The notes beneath the pieces are model-generated. The model was not told the origin of the DNA and searched no databases. It saw only the letters and a program-made list of their open reading frames with translations. Positions 43,165 to 54,697 of a DNA stretch of 64,000 nt are shown here, one piece after another (position 1 is the first letter of the stretch; every line of letters begins with the position of its first letter). The position numbers and the translations under genes are program-made. The stretch is from Cordylochernes scorpioides (lineage: Eukaryota; Arthropoda; Arachnida; Pseudoscorpiones; Chernetidae), in contig CP092869.1 of the NCBI GenBank assembly GCA_030710605.1, forward strand, positions 13,213,295 to 13,277,294, given 5' to 3'.

Positions 43165-43705
43165 TCATTGGAAAAAGGGTGCCGTTGACACGTTATTCAC
43201 CTTGGAAATGAACCAGAATTTGGTTGAATATTCCAAGGGTCCAGGAGGGACCGGTGTGGTCGGATTTCTCCCCTCCCCGGACATTGCTGCTGCTGTTATG
43301 GAGATACATGGAGACATCTGAGGCTCTTCTTTGGACACGACAACAACATAAAATTGGCATGGACCTAGAACAGCAGCTTTACACACCCAAGATAGAGGAC
43401 ATTGCTGCTGCTGTGATAGAGATACATGGAGACATCTGAGGCTCTTCTTTGGACACGACAACAACATAAAATTGGCATGGACCTAGAACAGCAGCTTTAC
43501 ACACCCAAGATAGAGGACATTGCTGCTGCTGTTATGGAGATACATGGATACATCTGAGGCTCTTCTTTGGACACGACAACAACATAAAATTGGCATGGAC
43601 CTAGAACAGCAGCTTTACATACCCAAGATAGAGGACATTGCTGCTGCTGTGATAGAGATGTATGGAGACATCTGAGGCTCTTCTTTAGACACGACAACAA
43701 CAACA
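43165..43705 (+). repeat. 119-bp tandem array
   Basis: GGACATTGCTGCTGCTGT recurs at about 43278, 43397, 43516 and 43635. The leading 110 bp matches 7010-7110. Units contain GACACGACAACAAC, the complement of the GTTGTTGTCGTGTCC seen at 6950. Confidence 0.85.
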
Positions 43706-43859
43706 AGCACAAATTAAAATTGATAGAATACAATAGAAGCAATGAGGAAAGTTTACGCAGAGTAATAAAATATATTGAAACATCAAAATTAACAATCTGT
43801 TAATAAAATAATAAATAATTTTCTACAATATTATTGCAAATGATATCTATACAGTACCC

Positions 43860-44170
43860 TAACCAAGATAATTAGTTATGATGCACTAGCGCCCAATCTG
43901 TTATTATATTGTATGTAATTCTACTGCCCTCAAAGCTTATGTCCATAGTTCATCTAAAATACCCATTCCAATAGTCTAGCAACAGTATCACTATAAAAGG
44001 AAGATCGAAAAATGCAATATAACAGCGGTATGGTAGATTAAACTGGCGAAACCGCTGGGAGGGTTTACCACTGATGAGCCCAGGCACTCCCATTAATTTT
44101 TTCCATCTCAGTAAGGGCAGTAGAAATTGTTTAATTTCAAAAAGAATTTTACGCGTCTAAAATAGTTTCG
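43860..44170 (+). mobile_element. S1 ribozyme element, subfamily 1
   Basis: Complete motif with AGCGGT-A-TGGT, CTGGC-GAA-ACCGCT and ACCA-CTGATGA-GCC. An extra C after GCC disturbs stem II. A short inverted piece of the element's own 3' end precedes it at 43878-43908. Confidence 0.7.
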
Positions 44171-44542
44171 AATTTTCATAAGATAGTCTTATAGATTTAA
44201 ATGATAAGGGAAAATAAAACAAAAAATATAAATATAAGTGATAAAAAAAACACCTAAATCTTTATTAAGAACTTTCGTCTTAATTGTACTAAAATGATTC
44301 AAATGGAAACCAGAATAGAAAGAAGTTAAAGAATGATGTCCTACCTTGAATATAATATTTGCATATTAGCAAATGCTACTCAGCACCAATAGCCTTGATT
44401 ATGCAAATATGATTAGAAAACTGAAGGAAAGAGTGTCAATTGATAAACTAAATAAAGTGATGTTTTCTTTGATGGCTTATTTTACGTAAGATTTGGGGAG
44501 AATTCGATTTATCAATCAAATAACGATAAATAGAATTATCTA
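44171..44542. other. no gene seen
   Basis: AT-rich, nothing recognised. Confidence 0.35.
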
Positions 44543-44790
44543 TCTTCTTATATATAAAAGTCAATGTCTGTTTCGCGATAAACTCAAAAACTACTGAACC
44601 AATTGGTACCAAATTTTACATGTCGCTTTTTATAAACCTGAGGAAAATTTTTGGCTATTTATTTTTTTCATTTGAAGAACTTTTTTTACGCGGAGTAAAT
44701 ACGAGGCGAAGTAACAACACAAGGCCAATTAAGCGACCAATGAGCGTTCTGCATTTTTTTTTTTTTTCAAGTTGCTTGCGTACTTTTTTT
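44543..44790 (+). mobile_element. Helitron 5' end
   Basis: Begins A^TC, followed by TTATATATAAAAGTCAATGT and AACTCAAAAACTACTGAACC, a 5' terminal sequence widespread in non-autonomous animal Helitrons. The matching 3' hairpin and CTRR were not found. Confidence 0.5.
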
Positions 44791-45336
44791 TAAATATCTT
44801 TTTATACGAGTGTTATTATTTTTTTTACTAAGGCATTGAGTATTGAGGGAGAAATTTATATTACCAAGTTACGGTAAGTGCGCACAATGCAATTTAAAAA
44901 AAACTTTACAAAATTAGCGTTACTGTATGTAAATAATGGCTTTCGTATTTTTTATTAATTTTTGTTCTGGCCTTTGTTTTTTTTTTATCCCTTTAAAAAA
45001 ATCGTTTAACCCTAAAAGAAAAGAATCATACGTGTCTATAATAATTTCGAATTTTCAAAGGTCTATTAATGACTAGATGAATTTCTAAATTAAGTGTATC
45101 CATGAGGAATCATTTTCTAATCATAAATTGGTGTTCTTTAGGTTGGTTCTTCGTGGGATTGAAGAGCTGCCCCCCTTACCTACGGAGGATGTCTTCTTAA
45201 GGTAGGTTTCTTACAGTACTTGTTTGTTCTTACATCGCACTGAAACATACTGGATGCTTTCTACTCAAATCAATCCACACATTCATCAAGCTTCACTCAA
45301 ACATCTTGGTGAATACTCCTTCCTTTACGAACACAA
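44791..45336. other. no gene seen
   Basis: Possibly the interior of the Helitron to the left. No coding region. Confidence 0.3.
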
Positions 45337-45338
45337 TA

Positions 45339-45598
45339 CACCAATACCTCGCTTTGCGTCGTTTCGTTTTTTTCGAAGTTGCGTCGCTGCTTAATTTTTA
45401 CTGATTTTCACTGTGCGTCGTTAGATTTTCGAAGTTGCGTTGTTTTGGATTCGAGTCTTTAATTTTTTTTTAATTATTTTTTCCCCTAAAATATGGCAAC
45501 ACCTTTGTTTTTTATTGCGCCTTCACATATTTTCACTTTGCGTCGTGTTTTTTTTTTTTTTTTTTAACGTAACCCCGACGCAAAGCGAGGTATGGGTG
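45339..45598. mobile_element. TA-flanked MITE, copy 2
   Basis: 260 bp with the same ends as 42206-42479, flanked by TA at 45337-45338 and 45599-45600. Confidence 0.75.
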
Positions 45599-45915
45599 TA
45601 ATAATAAAGCACAATTTGAATTTCTGGAGGCCTACATCTCCATTCAAAAGAATAGCATCAACAAGAAAATTGAAATCCCAGAAATTTACCATTTATTACT
45701 GCAATAGTCAGGTATTACAATATTCTATTTCAGTCTCACCCTATTTGCTTATTTCTCAATAACATTCTAAGATTATTTTCTTACCACAAATATATAGATT
45801 TGCATAACTGGTTCTCACTTCGTAATTCTATCTGTCATCATGTTAGTTACATATTTGCATATCACTTACCTCTCATTGTACTTCTACATATTGTCATACA
45901 TATGTTTTGATTGAA
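45599..45915. other. no gene seen
   Basis: AT-rich, nothing recognised. Confidence 0.35.
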
Positions 45916-45919
45916 AATT

Positions 45920-46350
45920 TGCCGTGAGGAAATTAATCCATGGAAGTAATGGGCGCTTCTCCCGTCAAAATAAACGTCAGAATCTGACGCCATCTATTGA
46001 CCGTCGCCGCAACTAGCGGCATCGGGTCGGTGACAAAGCCACAACACCAACTTTGGCAAAATGATAAGCGTCCATCTAAAGACCATGGTCCATTTCCAGC
46101 AAAACACCTCTTTGGTAGATTGTGAGGATTCCATTAGATCTCGCGTGGATCTCATGGAATAAAGTCCGCCCTAGACTGACGAGGGCCATTAGCCCGAAAC
46201 CATGGTCTCTAGGTGGACGCTTATCAGTTTGCCAAAGTTGGTGTTGTGGCTTTGTCACCGACCCGATGCCGCTAGTTGCGGCGACGGTCAATAGATGGCA
46301 TCAGATTCTGACGTTTATTTTGACGGGAGAAGCGCCCATTGCTTCTATAC
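45920..46350 (+). mobile_element. H2 hammerhead fold-back element, complete
   Basis: A left arm (45950-46088) and right arm (46203-46345) are inverted copies meeting at the CCATGG of the hammerhead stem III. Between them lie an 80-bp spacer and one plus-strand hammerhead. The layout (inverted arm, spacer, hammerhead, arm) mirrors Penelope terminal regions without the protein. Its spacer matches 1811-1895 and 63845-63930. Confidence 0.8.
46170..46213 (+). ncRNA. type I hammerhead ribozyme, H2 family
   Basis: Stem I CCUAGA/UCUAGG, core CUGACGA (46176-46182), stem II GGGC/GCCC, GAAA at 46196, palindromic stem III ACCAUGGU, and cleavage predicted between 46207 and 46208. Every conserved position is present. 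Confidence 0.9.
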
Positions 46351-46589
46351 ATTATGCTCTATCTTCACACCCGTTGATGAACGATGTCGTTCGAAAGCTA
46401 GCGGAGTTTTCTACACAAGAATCTCCTTTTTCTTCTTTTATATTATCGCAACATAATTTGGATTATAGATTATAGCTACAATAAGACCTAATCCAATAGT
46501 GTATGATGTTTCTGTAACAACTTTAATACCATACCATAAGACAGAAGAATAAATGAGAAAAAGATATCACAGTATGTTCATAAATAAAA

Positions 46590-46740
46590 CTACCTACCAT
46601 GATTATCATGGCCTGTACCACTTGTACAATAGATATCTTAATTAAAAAGGCATATATTGGATCAAAATATAATTTACCTATATTTCAGTTGGCAGGATTC
46701 CAACCTTTTTCAAGGTATTATAACATATTTACGTTAACAA
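46590..46740. repeat. SINE 3' scrap and H6 fragment
   Basis: CCATGATTATCATGGCCTGT is a SINE body fragment. AAAAAGGCATATATTGG onward is half of the H6 fold-back repeat at 21333. Confidence 0.5.
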
Positions 46741-46866
46741 CAAACTCAGCGCCATATAACGTCAATAGATTTAAGTTAAAAAATATATTTTTTGCGCTTA
46801 TATTAAATGGAAAGGGAGAAAAAAAATGAGAAAAAGTATGATAATTAAACTACAGAGTATGTATTA

Positions 46867-47168
46867 CGATGCAATAGCACGCCATCTGTTATCAAATTAC
46901 GAAGCTATTTTAGACGCGTAATATTCTTTTTAAAATAAAACAATTTCTACTGCCCTTACTGCAATGTAAAAATTAAAGGGAGGGCCTGGCTCATCAGTGG
47001 TGAACCCTCCCAGCGTTTAATGGTAGATTAAACTGGCGAAACCGCTGGGAGGGTTCACCACTGATGAGCCAGGCCCTCCCTTTAATTTTTCCATTGCAGT
47101 AAGGGCAGTAGAAATTGCTTTATTTTAAAAAGAATATTACGCGTCTAAAATAGCTTCGTAATTTGATT
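46867..47168. mobile_element. head-to-head S1 palindrome with 13-bp target duplication
   Basis: AGAGTATGTATTA occurs at 46854-46866 and 47169-47181, so the inverted pair was inserted as one unit. The plus half starts with TGGTAGATT at 47031, the base after the predicted S1 cleavage site. The minus half starts at CGCTGGGAGGG. Both halves keep the 3' part of S1. Confidence 0.85.
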
Positions 47169-47181
47169 AGAGTATGTATTA

Positions 47182-47619
47182 ATTATTATTTTATATATTG
47201 TTATTTCCATTTATTTATTTTCATTGAATTTCTGACAATTACAGTGATTAACCTCTTCTATGTTGATTGTAGATATTGCCTAACATTTCTTTCTTTTGTA
47301 CACAGCTCTCTGTTCTCTTTTATTTCTTTCTCCTTGTTAATATCATATGACTATTCTTCACGGCCTAAAATTATTGTAAATAAATATATATAGACAAATG
47401 TAAAGACATACATGTATGACAGTACAAGTGTCCCTAGGGGGACATAGCACTTTAAATTGAAATAAATAAAAATAAATAAATAAAAACCTCTTAAATTTAT
47501 AAATTTAATTTCCATAGATCGATAAAATTTGTAAAAAAAAAATTACTGGCAATGTGTTTCTTTTCAATAATATCATCATATATTATCTCTAACCAATATA
47601 TACTTCTTATGAAACCATA
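47182..47619. other. T-rich stretch
   Basis: No gene. AAGTGTCCCTAGGGGGACAT near 47426 resembles a LINE 3' end also seen near 15915. Confidence 0.35.
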
Positions 47620-48512
47620 TTTGCGAAAGAGCTTTGCTCGATGCAATTCCTTGAAATTATATGTATGTACCTCTACAGATCATTGAGCTTATGTCCATAG
47701 TTCACTAAACACGCCTAAGCTGCCTTCCATAGAAAATACAGGGTATATTCCAAACCAATCCAATACAATAGTAGAGCGATCTAGAGATTAATTTGGCGAA
47801 ACTGCTGAGAGAGTTCACCTCTGATAATCCAAGCTCTCATTCAATAACTTATATCATTGCAGTAAGGTCTTTAGAGATAATATTTGATGATATTATTGAA
47901 AATAAACAAATTGCCACTCATTCAATAACTTATATCATTGCAGTAAGGTCTGTAGAGATAATATTTGATGATATTATTGAAAATAAACACATTGCCACTC
48001 ATTCAATAACTTATATCATTGCAGTAAGGTCTGTAGAGATAATATTTGATGATATTATTGAAAATAAACAAATTGCCACTCATTCAATAACTTATATCAT
48101 TGCAGTAAGGTCTGTAGAGATAATATTTGATGATATTATTGAAAATAAACACATTGCCACTCATTCAATAACTTATATCATTGCAGTAAGGTCTGTAGAG
48201 ATAATATTTGATGATATTATTGAAAATAAACAAATTGCCACTCATTCAATAACTTATATCATTGCAGTAAGGTCTGTAGAGATAATATTTGATGATATTA
48301 TTGAAAATAAACACATTGCCACTCATTCAATAACTTATATCATTGCAGTAAGGTCTGTAGAGATAATATTTGATGATATTATTGAAAATAAACAAATTGC
48401 CACTCATTCAATAACTTATATCATTGCAGTAAGGTCTGTAGAGATAATATTTGATGATATTATTGAAAATAAACAAATTGCCACTCATTCAATAACTTAT
48501 ATCATTGCAGTA
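47620..48512 (+). repeat. S1 element grading into the 81-bp satellite, part 1
   Basis: An S1 subfamily 2 copy (47620-47880, with a damaged ribozyme) continues directly into tandem 81-bp units of its own 3' region (ATTCAATAACTTATATCATT...). Units alternate AAACAAATTGCC and AAACACATTGCC, giving a 162-bp dimer period. Since 81 is divisible by three and lacks stops, an artefactual 253-codon frame spans it. Confidence 0.9.
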
Positions 48513-48667
48513 GTGATTCGCCGCCAGGTGGCTACGAGAGACGGCCGCACTTAACATCGCTCCCAGCTAAGTACTTTTTATTTCTCTAAACTAGTAATTA
48601 TTTTAATTTTTTTTCATATAATATACATTGTTAGACTGTCATTCTCTTATAAAGCATTTAGAAAAAG

Positions 48668-49624
48668 ATGAAAATTCTGTCTGGCGCCAACATTACTTTT
48701 GTCTTGTATTTGCTAATTTGCATACAAACGCCAAACTTTCTGTTACAAAAATATGCTAATTTTAGGATGAAAATCTATAGGAAATTATTGCACAATATTT
48801 ACTGCTCCCCTCTACCTTCGTCAAAACTTTCCCAAATGTTTCTTGCTAGGGTTTTAGCTATTTTGCTTATAATTGGAGGTATTGAACTCAATCCTGGACC
48901 TAAGAGACAAACAACTCTGACACCCGCGATTTCACCGGCAACACACGAATCGGCAGACAGTGATTTAAAGGTGCTGATATTGAATTTGTCAACTGAAATG
49001 AAAGGTATGCGAGAAAGACTAGATTCGGGATTGGTGCAAATCGAAAGACGTTTGGAAGAATGGGATAAGAGGGCTCAAGAGATGGAGTCGAAAATAATTC
49101 AAAGTATGGAGGCACAATGCAACACCGATAAAAGGGTTGACGGCAACACTCTGCAACTGCGCGAACTGGAGGCTAGAATGGAATACACAGAGGCGAGACT
49201 TCGCGAACAGAATCTTATTTTCTATGGCATTGTAAGAGAGGAAAATGAAAACCCATTCGACTGTAACCGCAAGGTCAAAAGCATAATCACTGATAAAATG
49301 GGATTCACCGATGAAGTCAAAATAACAAAATGCCATAGGCTATCCCGAGCTGAGAATTCACCAGTACTGGCGGTAATACCGGACCATGAAGAAAGAGCAA
49401 GAGTGCTTTCTAATGCAATTAAACTCAAAGGGTCAAAAATATTTATCAGTAAAGACTATAGCCTCAAAGTAAGAGACCAAAGAAGAATTCTAATTGCGAA
49501 GAGAAAGGAACTGTTTGGGAGGGGTATAAAAGCTAAATTAAGGGACAACAAACTCATCATAGATGATACGACTTATAGTGCGGTGAACGGTGAGATCGTG
49601 AATTCTAGGGGAAATACCATATAG
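48668..49624 (+). CDS. LINE ORF1 protein with N-terminal 2A-like motif
   Basis: 318 residues. A hydrophobic N-terminal part (residues about 8-20 and 57-70) leads to GGIELNPGP (residues 70-78), the consensus of 2A ribosome-skipping peptides except that the usual Asp is Gly. Skipping would release a 77-residue leader. A coiled coil follows (about 100-175; ERRLEEWDKRAQEMESKI). An RNA-binding ORF1 core comes next (NLIFYGIVREE, then KMGFTDEVKITKCHRL and KGSKIFISKDYS), like the RRM-type ORF1 proteins of LINEs. It should form RNPs with the element RNA. It ends in a single TAG that is in frame with ORF2. Confidence 0.85.
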   Translation: MKILSGANITFVLYLLICIQTPNFLLQKYANFRMKIYRKLLHNIYCSPLPSSKLSQMFLARVLAILLIIGGIELNPGPKRQTTLTPAISPATHESADSDLKVLILNLSTEMKGMRERLDSGLVQIERRLEEWDKRAQEMESKIIQSMEAQCNTDKRVDGNTLQLRELEARMEYTEARLREQNLIFYGIVREENENPFDCNRKVKSIITDKMGFTDEVKITKCHRLSRAENSPVLAVIPDHEERARVLSNAIKLKGSKIFISKDYSLKVRDQRRILIAKRKELFGRGIKAKLRDNKLIIDDTTYSAVNGEIVNSRGNTI

Positions 49625-52600
49625 CAACAAGAAACGGTGATCACGGTTCCGAAAAGAAATGTTAAGCCACATTTTGATAAGATTGAAAAAATATGTAAAA
49701 ATAAAGATTCAAGTGCTGGAGTTGTACCATTTGTAAATACTTTAAATAATGAAATATGCAAATTCGCTCCTAAAAATATTTCAAAGCAAAATCATGCTAA
49801 GGAAGCGAATACTAGTCACAAGATTGTAAATGGAAGAATTAAATATGGCGATAATAAAATACATATAAATAAAGATTCACAAAAAAGTTTTAAAACTATA
49901 AGCATTAAAAATCCAAAAGTTACGGTAGACACAATAATATGCTGGAATATAAATGGACTTTTTAGGTTGCTCTCTGTTTTTCCACTTCTCGAGTACATTA
50001 AAAATTACGAGATTTTCGCTATACTTGAAACATGGTGTTCAAACCTCACAAATATAACATTAAAGGATTTCCAAATTTTTGAACAGCCGGCAACTAAGAC
50101 CACAGGAAGGGGAAGGGGATCAGGAGGAATAATTGTGGGCGTCAAAAAAGGGGGGCATTACAGATTGCACAGTACAGAAAAGGATAACATCTGGATATCG
50201 ATTTTTTATCACAAAACATAGGAACCGACAAACCCACCACCTGCTTGATATTTGTATATCTCCCTCCAAACGAACTGTACCAGAACAACTTAGTTAGATT
50301 AACTAAATATATGGAAAAACAGATAACTGACGGGAAAGAACTAATTCTGATTGGGGATTTAAATATTAGAACTGGAGGGCTCGGGGGACTGTATAATCCA
50401 ACAAATCTCCAACTCTCTTTAGTTTCCGAAAGAAAAGCAAGAGATCTAATAATTTCACCACTGGCTGAAGGACTTCTTGAGTTTCTCGAGGACAATTCGC
50501 TGACAATAATCAACGGACGATCAACAGGAGACAGAGAGGGTGACTTTACATATGTTTCGGAGAGAGGCTCATCAACTATTGATTACTGCATAGTTTCCCA
50601 AGGAATACTGGAAAAAATATCAGACTTCAGGATAGAAACCCAGATGTACTCAGATCACCTTCCTCTTATCCTGAAGTTAACAGTCCAAAACACCTATGAA
50701 AACAAATCTAAGGGAGAAGAATATGGTGTTACGAGATACAGATGGACAGCTGGGGGAATTAAGACATTTAAACAGGAATTAAAGGAATTGCAAGTAGTAA
50801 AAATATCAAATCTCGATAGCTCCGTAAATACTTTCACTCAAAGAATTACCGAGGCAATGTCAACATCAGGAATAATGTACTCAACTAAGAGTGCCACCGG
50901 AAAATCTAAGCCATGGTTTGACAAAAACTGTTACGATATGAAAAAGCTAACAAAAGAAAGTCTGAAGGAATTCCGTAGAACCAACAGGAAGGAAGACCTT
51001 GAAAGCTATGCTCTCCATAGAAAGAAATATCTCGGTTTATTAGATGATAAAAGAAGGAAATATATTCAGGAAAAACAAGAAATATTGAGAAATATTAAAG
51101 ATTCAAAGTCCTTTTGGAAGACCATTGCGCTATTTAAAGGAGCAACACAAATTCAAGGAGAAATTACTGTACAGGAATGGCACGAATTTTATTGCGAATT
51201 AATGAGTATTGAGGAAAAAGAGAAGATCTGTAATATAGAAGTGAGGATCTCGCCGAGCGACCCAATACTTGATCCAGAGATAACTTCTGAAGAGATAGGC
51301 AGGGCAATCAGAGATTTGAAAAATAACAAGGCAAGTGGACCTGATGACATCCCCAATGAAATAATAAAAGTACTCCCAGACTCATACATGGGTTTATTAG
51401 AACAATTTTACAATAGAGCTCTGATAATGGGACATTATCCTACAATATGGACTAAATCGATCATACATCCAATCTTTAAAAGCGGTGACAAAGACAACCC
51501 TTCAAATTACCGTGGTATAGCACTGATAAGTAATTTTTCGAAACTTTTTACAACAATACTAAGATCAAGACTGAATGAATGGGTAGAAAGAAGAAACGTC
51601 ATTCCAGAAAATCAGGCGGTTTCCGAAGGGGCCGATCGTGTGTGGACCTGATATTCACATTGACCTCTCTAATACAACTTTCACTGAGGAAAAAGAGAGG
51701 AAAATTATATGTATTTTTTGTTGATTTGAGAAAAGCATTTGACACAGTTCCTCACTCATTACTCTGGAAGAAATTAACCAATCTGGGCGTAAGCTATCAA
51801 TTTATACATGCAATTAGAAATTACTACGAACAGGCGACTGTGGCAGTCAGATGGAGGGGTTCAATTACAGAAAATATTAAGATACATTCGGGCGTTTTAC
51901 AAGGAGAGCCACTATCGCCATTACTTTTTATATTATTCATGACGGACCTGATTAAAATGTATGACAACTCAGATCTGACGAGTGTATACCTTCCGGAATT
52001 TGGTGATGTTCACCTGCTGATGTACGCAGATGATATTGCTATTATAGGGGAGTCGAGGGTAAACCTCCAAAAAAAGATTAATTTATTGAAGGAATATCTT
52101 GGTGTGAACGAAATGACACTGAACGAGTCCAAATCGAAGGTTATGGTTTTTCGCAATGGTGGTAAACCCTCAAGAGAAGATAGATGGTACTGGAATGGTA
52201 AACCTCTGATGGTAACAAGAAGATATATCTACTTGGGATACCCTCTGGTCAGTACAACTAAAACCACTCAAGCCGCAAACTTTTTCAAAGGAAAAGCACT
52301 TGCGGCAATAAATGCTACAACCCCATTATTGGCGAAATCAAAAATTAATTCACTAAACTCTGCAATGAAACTGTTTGACTCAATTGTGATGGCTGTTTTG
52401 ATGTATGCTGCTCCAATTTGGGCAACAGAGTATAAAGATTTATTAGACCATATACAAGATACATTTATTCGTAGGTTTTTGAATTTGCCTAGATATACAC
52501 CAGGATACATAATAAGACTAGAAACAGGCCGCGTCTCATTAATAATAACAGCTCTGAAATTGACCTTGAAATATTGGCTGAGGGTGCTGAGTATGGATAC

Positions 52601-53225
52601 AAATAGACTGCCTCGAATTTGTTTAACTAGAATGAGGCAATTATCCTGTGCTACAGGTGCGCCCATCGGTTTTATAAAACAATTAAGCAATTTACTTAAT
52701 AATAATGGATCCTCGTGGCTTACTTATTGTAATGATCCTGACTCACTAAGGAATGCTATCCCTGGAATATTAAGAACTGCGATAGAGCAAACAATACAAA
52801 ACGACCTAACAAGAATAACCCAATCAAAGTTATATTCCCACTATAGAGACATATATACAACCTTTACCACCGAAGAATACTTCTTAACTGAACTCCCTTT
52901 TCCTATCATCAGATTAATTGCACAATTTAGAACCCTTTCAATTTTTTTCAGAGAACACCATTTGATTTTATTGAGGCGTGAAGACCTGAAATGCACTTTC
53001 TGTGGATCAGGAATAACAACGGAGATGCTGCATTACTTATTTGACTGTGCTGCTCTGTCTGAGGAAAGACGAAAATTAAATGATAAAACGGGGCAACTTT
53101 GTCCTTCATTCCCGGCACTGATTAATGAAATATCAAGGAATAGGTATATAGCGATGGCGATATTTGGATTCCACGGGACTATATCCCGGAAAAAGGCCTC
53201 ACAGTGTTCTCCCTATCCCTTGTGA
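49625..53225 (+). pseudogene. LINE ORF2: endonuclease plus reverse transcriptase, frameshifted
   Basis: ORF2 continues in the ORF1 frame directly after the TAG, and no ATG precedes the endonuclease. Endonuclease motifs are CWNINGL, ILETW, LIGDLNIRTG, STIDYCIVS and YSDHLPLIL. RT motifs are NNKASGPDDIPNE, NPSNYRGIALIS, FVDLRKAFDTV (Asp of motif A), GVLQGEPLSPLL and MYADDIAII (catalytic Asp pair). A C-terminal C-X2-C...H-X4-C motif (CTFCGS...HYLFDC) follows. Two single-base frame breaks interrupt it, in a T6 run near 50202-50207 and near 51617. They could be mutations or assembly errors. The gene otherwise looks young. Confidence 0.85.
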
Positions 53226-53287
53226 ACTGGCGAATCCTGTATAGGGCGAGTAGCCCCAATAAAGGCTTTTTGTTGTTGTTGTTGTTG

Positions 53288-54585
53288 TATATCATTGCAG
53301 TAAGGTCTGTAGAGATAATATTTGATGATATTATTGAAAATAAACACTTTTCACTCATACAATAACTTATATCATTGCAGTAAGGTCTGTAGAGATAATA
53401 TTTGATGATATTATTGAAAAGAAACATATTGCCACTCATAAATAACTTATATCATTGCAGTAAGGTCTGTAGAGATAATATTTGATGATATTATTGAAAA
53501 TAAACAAATTGCCACTCATTCAATAACTTATATCATTGCAGTAAGGTCTGTAGAGATAATATTTGATGATATTATTGAAAAAAAAACACATTTCACTCAT
53601 ACAATAACTTATATCATTGCAGTAAGGTCTGTAGAGATAATATTTGATGATATTATTGAAAATAAACACATTTCACTCATACAATAACTTATATCATTGC
53701 AGTAAGGTCTGTAGAGATAATATTTGATGATATTATTGAAAATAAACAAATTGCCACTCATTCAATAACTTATATCATTGCAGTAAGGTATGTAGAGATA
53801 ATATTTGATGATATTATTGAAAATAAACAAATTTCCACTCATTCAATAACTTATATCATTGCAGTAAGGTCTGTAGAGATAATATCTGATGATATTATTG
53901 AAAATAAACACATTTCACTCATACAATAACTTATATCATTGCAGTAAGGTCTGTAGAGATAATATTTGATGATATTATTGAAAAGAAACATATTGCCACT
54001 CATTCAATAACTTATATCATTGCAGTAAGGTCTGTAGAGATAATATTTGATGATATTATTGAAAATAAACAAATTGCCACTCATTCAATAACTTATATCA
54101 TTGCAGTAAGGTCTGTAGAGATAATATTTGATGATATTATTGAAAATAAACACATTTCACTCATACAATAACTTATATCATTGCAGTAAGGTCTGTAGAG
54201 ATAATATTTGATGATATTATTGAAAATAAGCAAATTGCCACTCAATCAATAACTTATATCATTACAGTAAGGATTGTAGAGATAATATTTGATGATATTA
54301 TTGAAAATAAACAAATTGCCACTCATTCAATAACTTATATCATTGCAGTAAGGATTGTAGAGATAATATTTGATGATATTATTGAAAATAAACAAATTGC
54401 CACTCATTCAATAACTTATATCATTACAGTAAGGTCTGTAGAGATAATATTTGATGATATTATTAAAAATAAACAAATTGCCACTCATTCAATAACTTAT
54501 ATCATTGCAGTAAGGTCTGTAGAGATAATATTTGATGATATTATTGAAAATAAACATATTGCCACTCATTCAATAACTTATATCA
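53288..54585 (+). repeat. 81-bp satellite, part 2
   Basis: About 16 units continuing the array after the LINE. Variants CACATTTCACTCATAC and CAAATTGCCACTCATTC alternate irregularly. Confidence 0.95.
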
Positions 54586-54658
54586 GACATGATAAGCCAC
54601 GTTTGGAATATAAAAAGAGAGATTAAGAGGAACGTGGTAAGTTTCTTTATTAAGCAGT

Positions 54659-54697
54659 ATACGAGCTTTCGGACGTCAGCCGTCCTTCATCAGGTAT
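54659..54697 (-). ncRNA. type I hammerhead ribozyme, Penelope, intact core
   Basis: On the minus strand stem I is AUAC/GUAU, the core is CUGAUGA (54693-54687), stem II is GGACG/CGUCC with loop GCUGA, and GAAA follows. Stem III is the palindrome AGCU, with C17 at 54663 and cleavage after it. A two-base-pair stem III implies that it acts mainly as a dimer, as reported for Penelope hammerheads. Confidence 0.8.

Larger units (their letters stand above)
48513..53287 (+). mobile_element. non-LTR retrotransposon (LINE) with 15-bp target duplication
   Basis: A 4775-bp insertion in the satellite, bracketed by TATATCATTGCAGTA (48498-48512 and 53288-53302). It has a 155-bp 5' UTR, ORF1, ORF2 with endonuclease and reverse transcriptase, and a 3' end AATAAAGGC followed by (GTT)n. 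It is apparently full length. The 2A-like motif and APE-type endonuclease suggest the CR1/L2/Crack or Ingi groups; the clade was not determined. Confidence 0.9.

Noticed and set aside
47793..48554. 253-codon open frame with eight 27-residue repeats
   Set aside because: It is a by-product of the 81-bp satellite, whose length is a multiple of three without stops. It starts in a damaged S1 copy and runs into the LINE 5' UTR.
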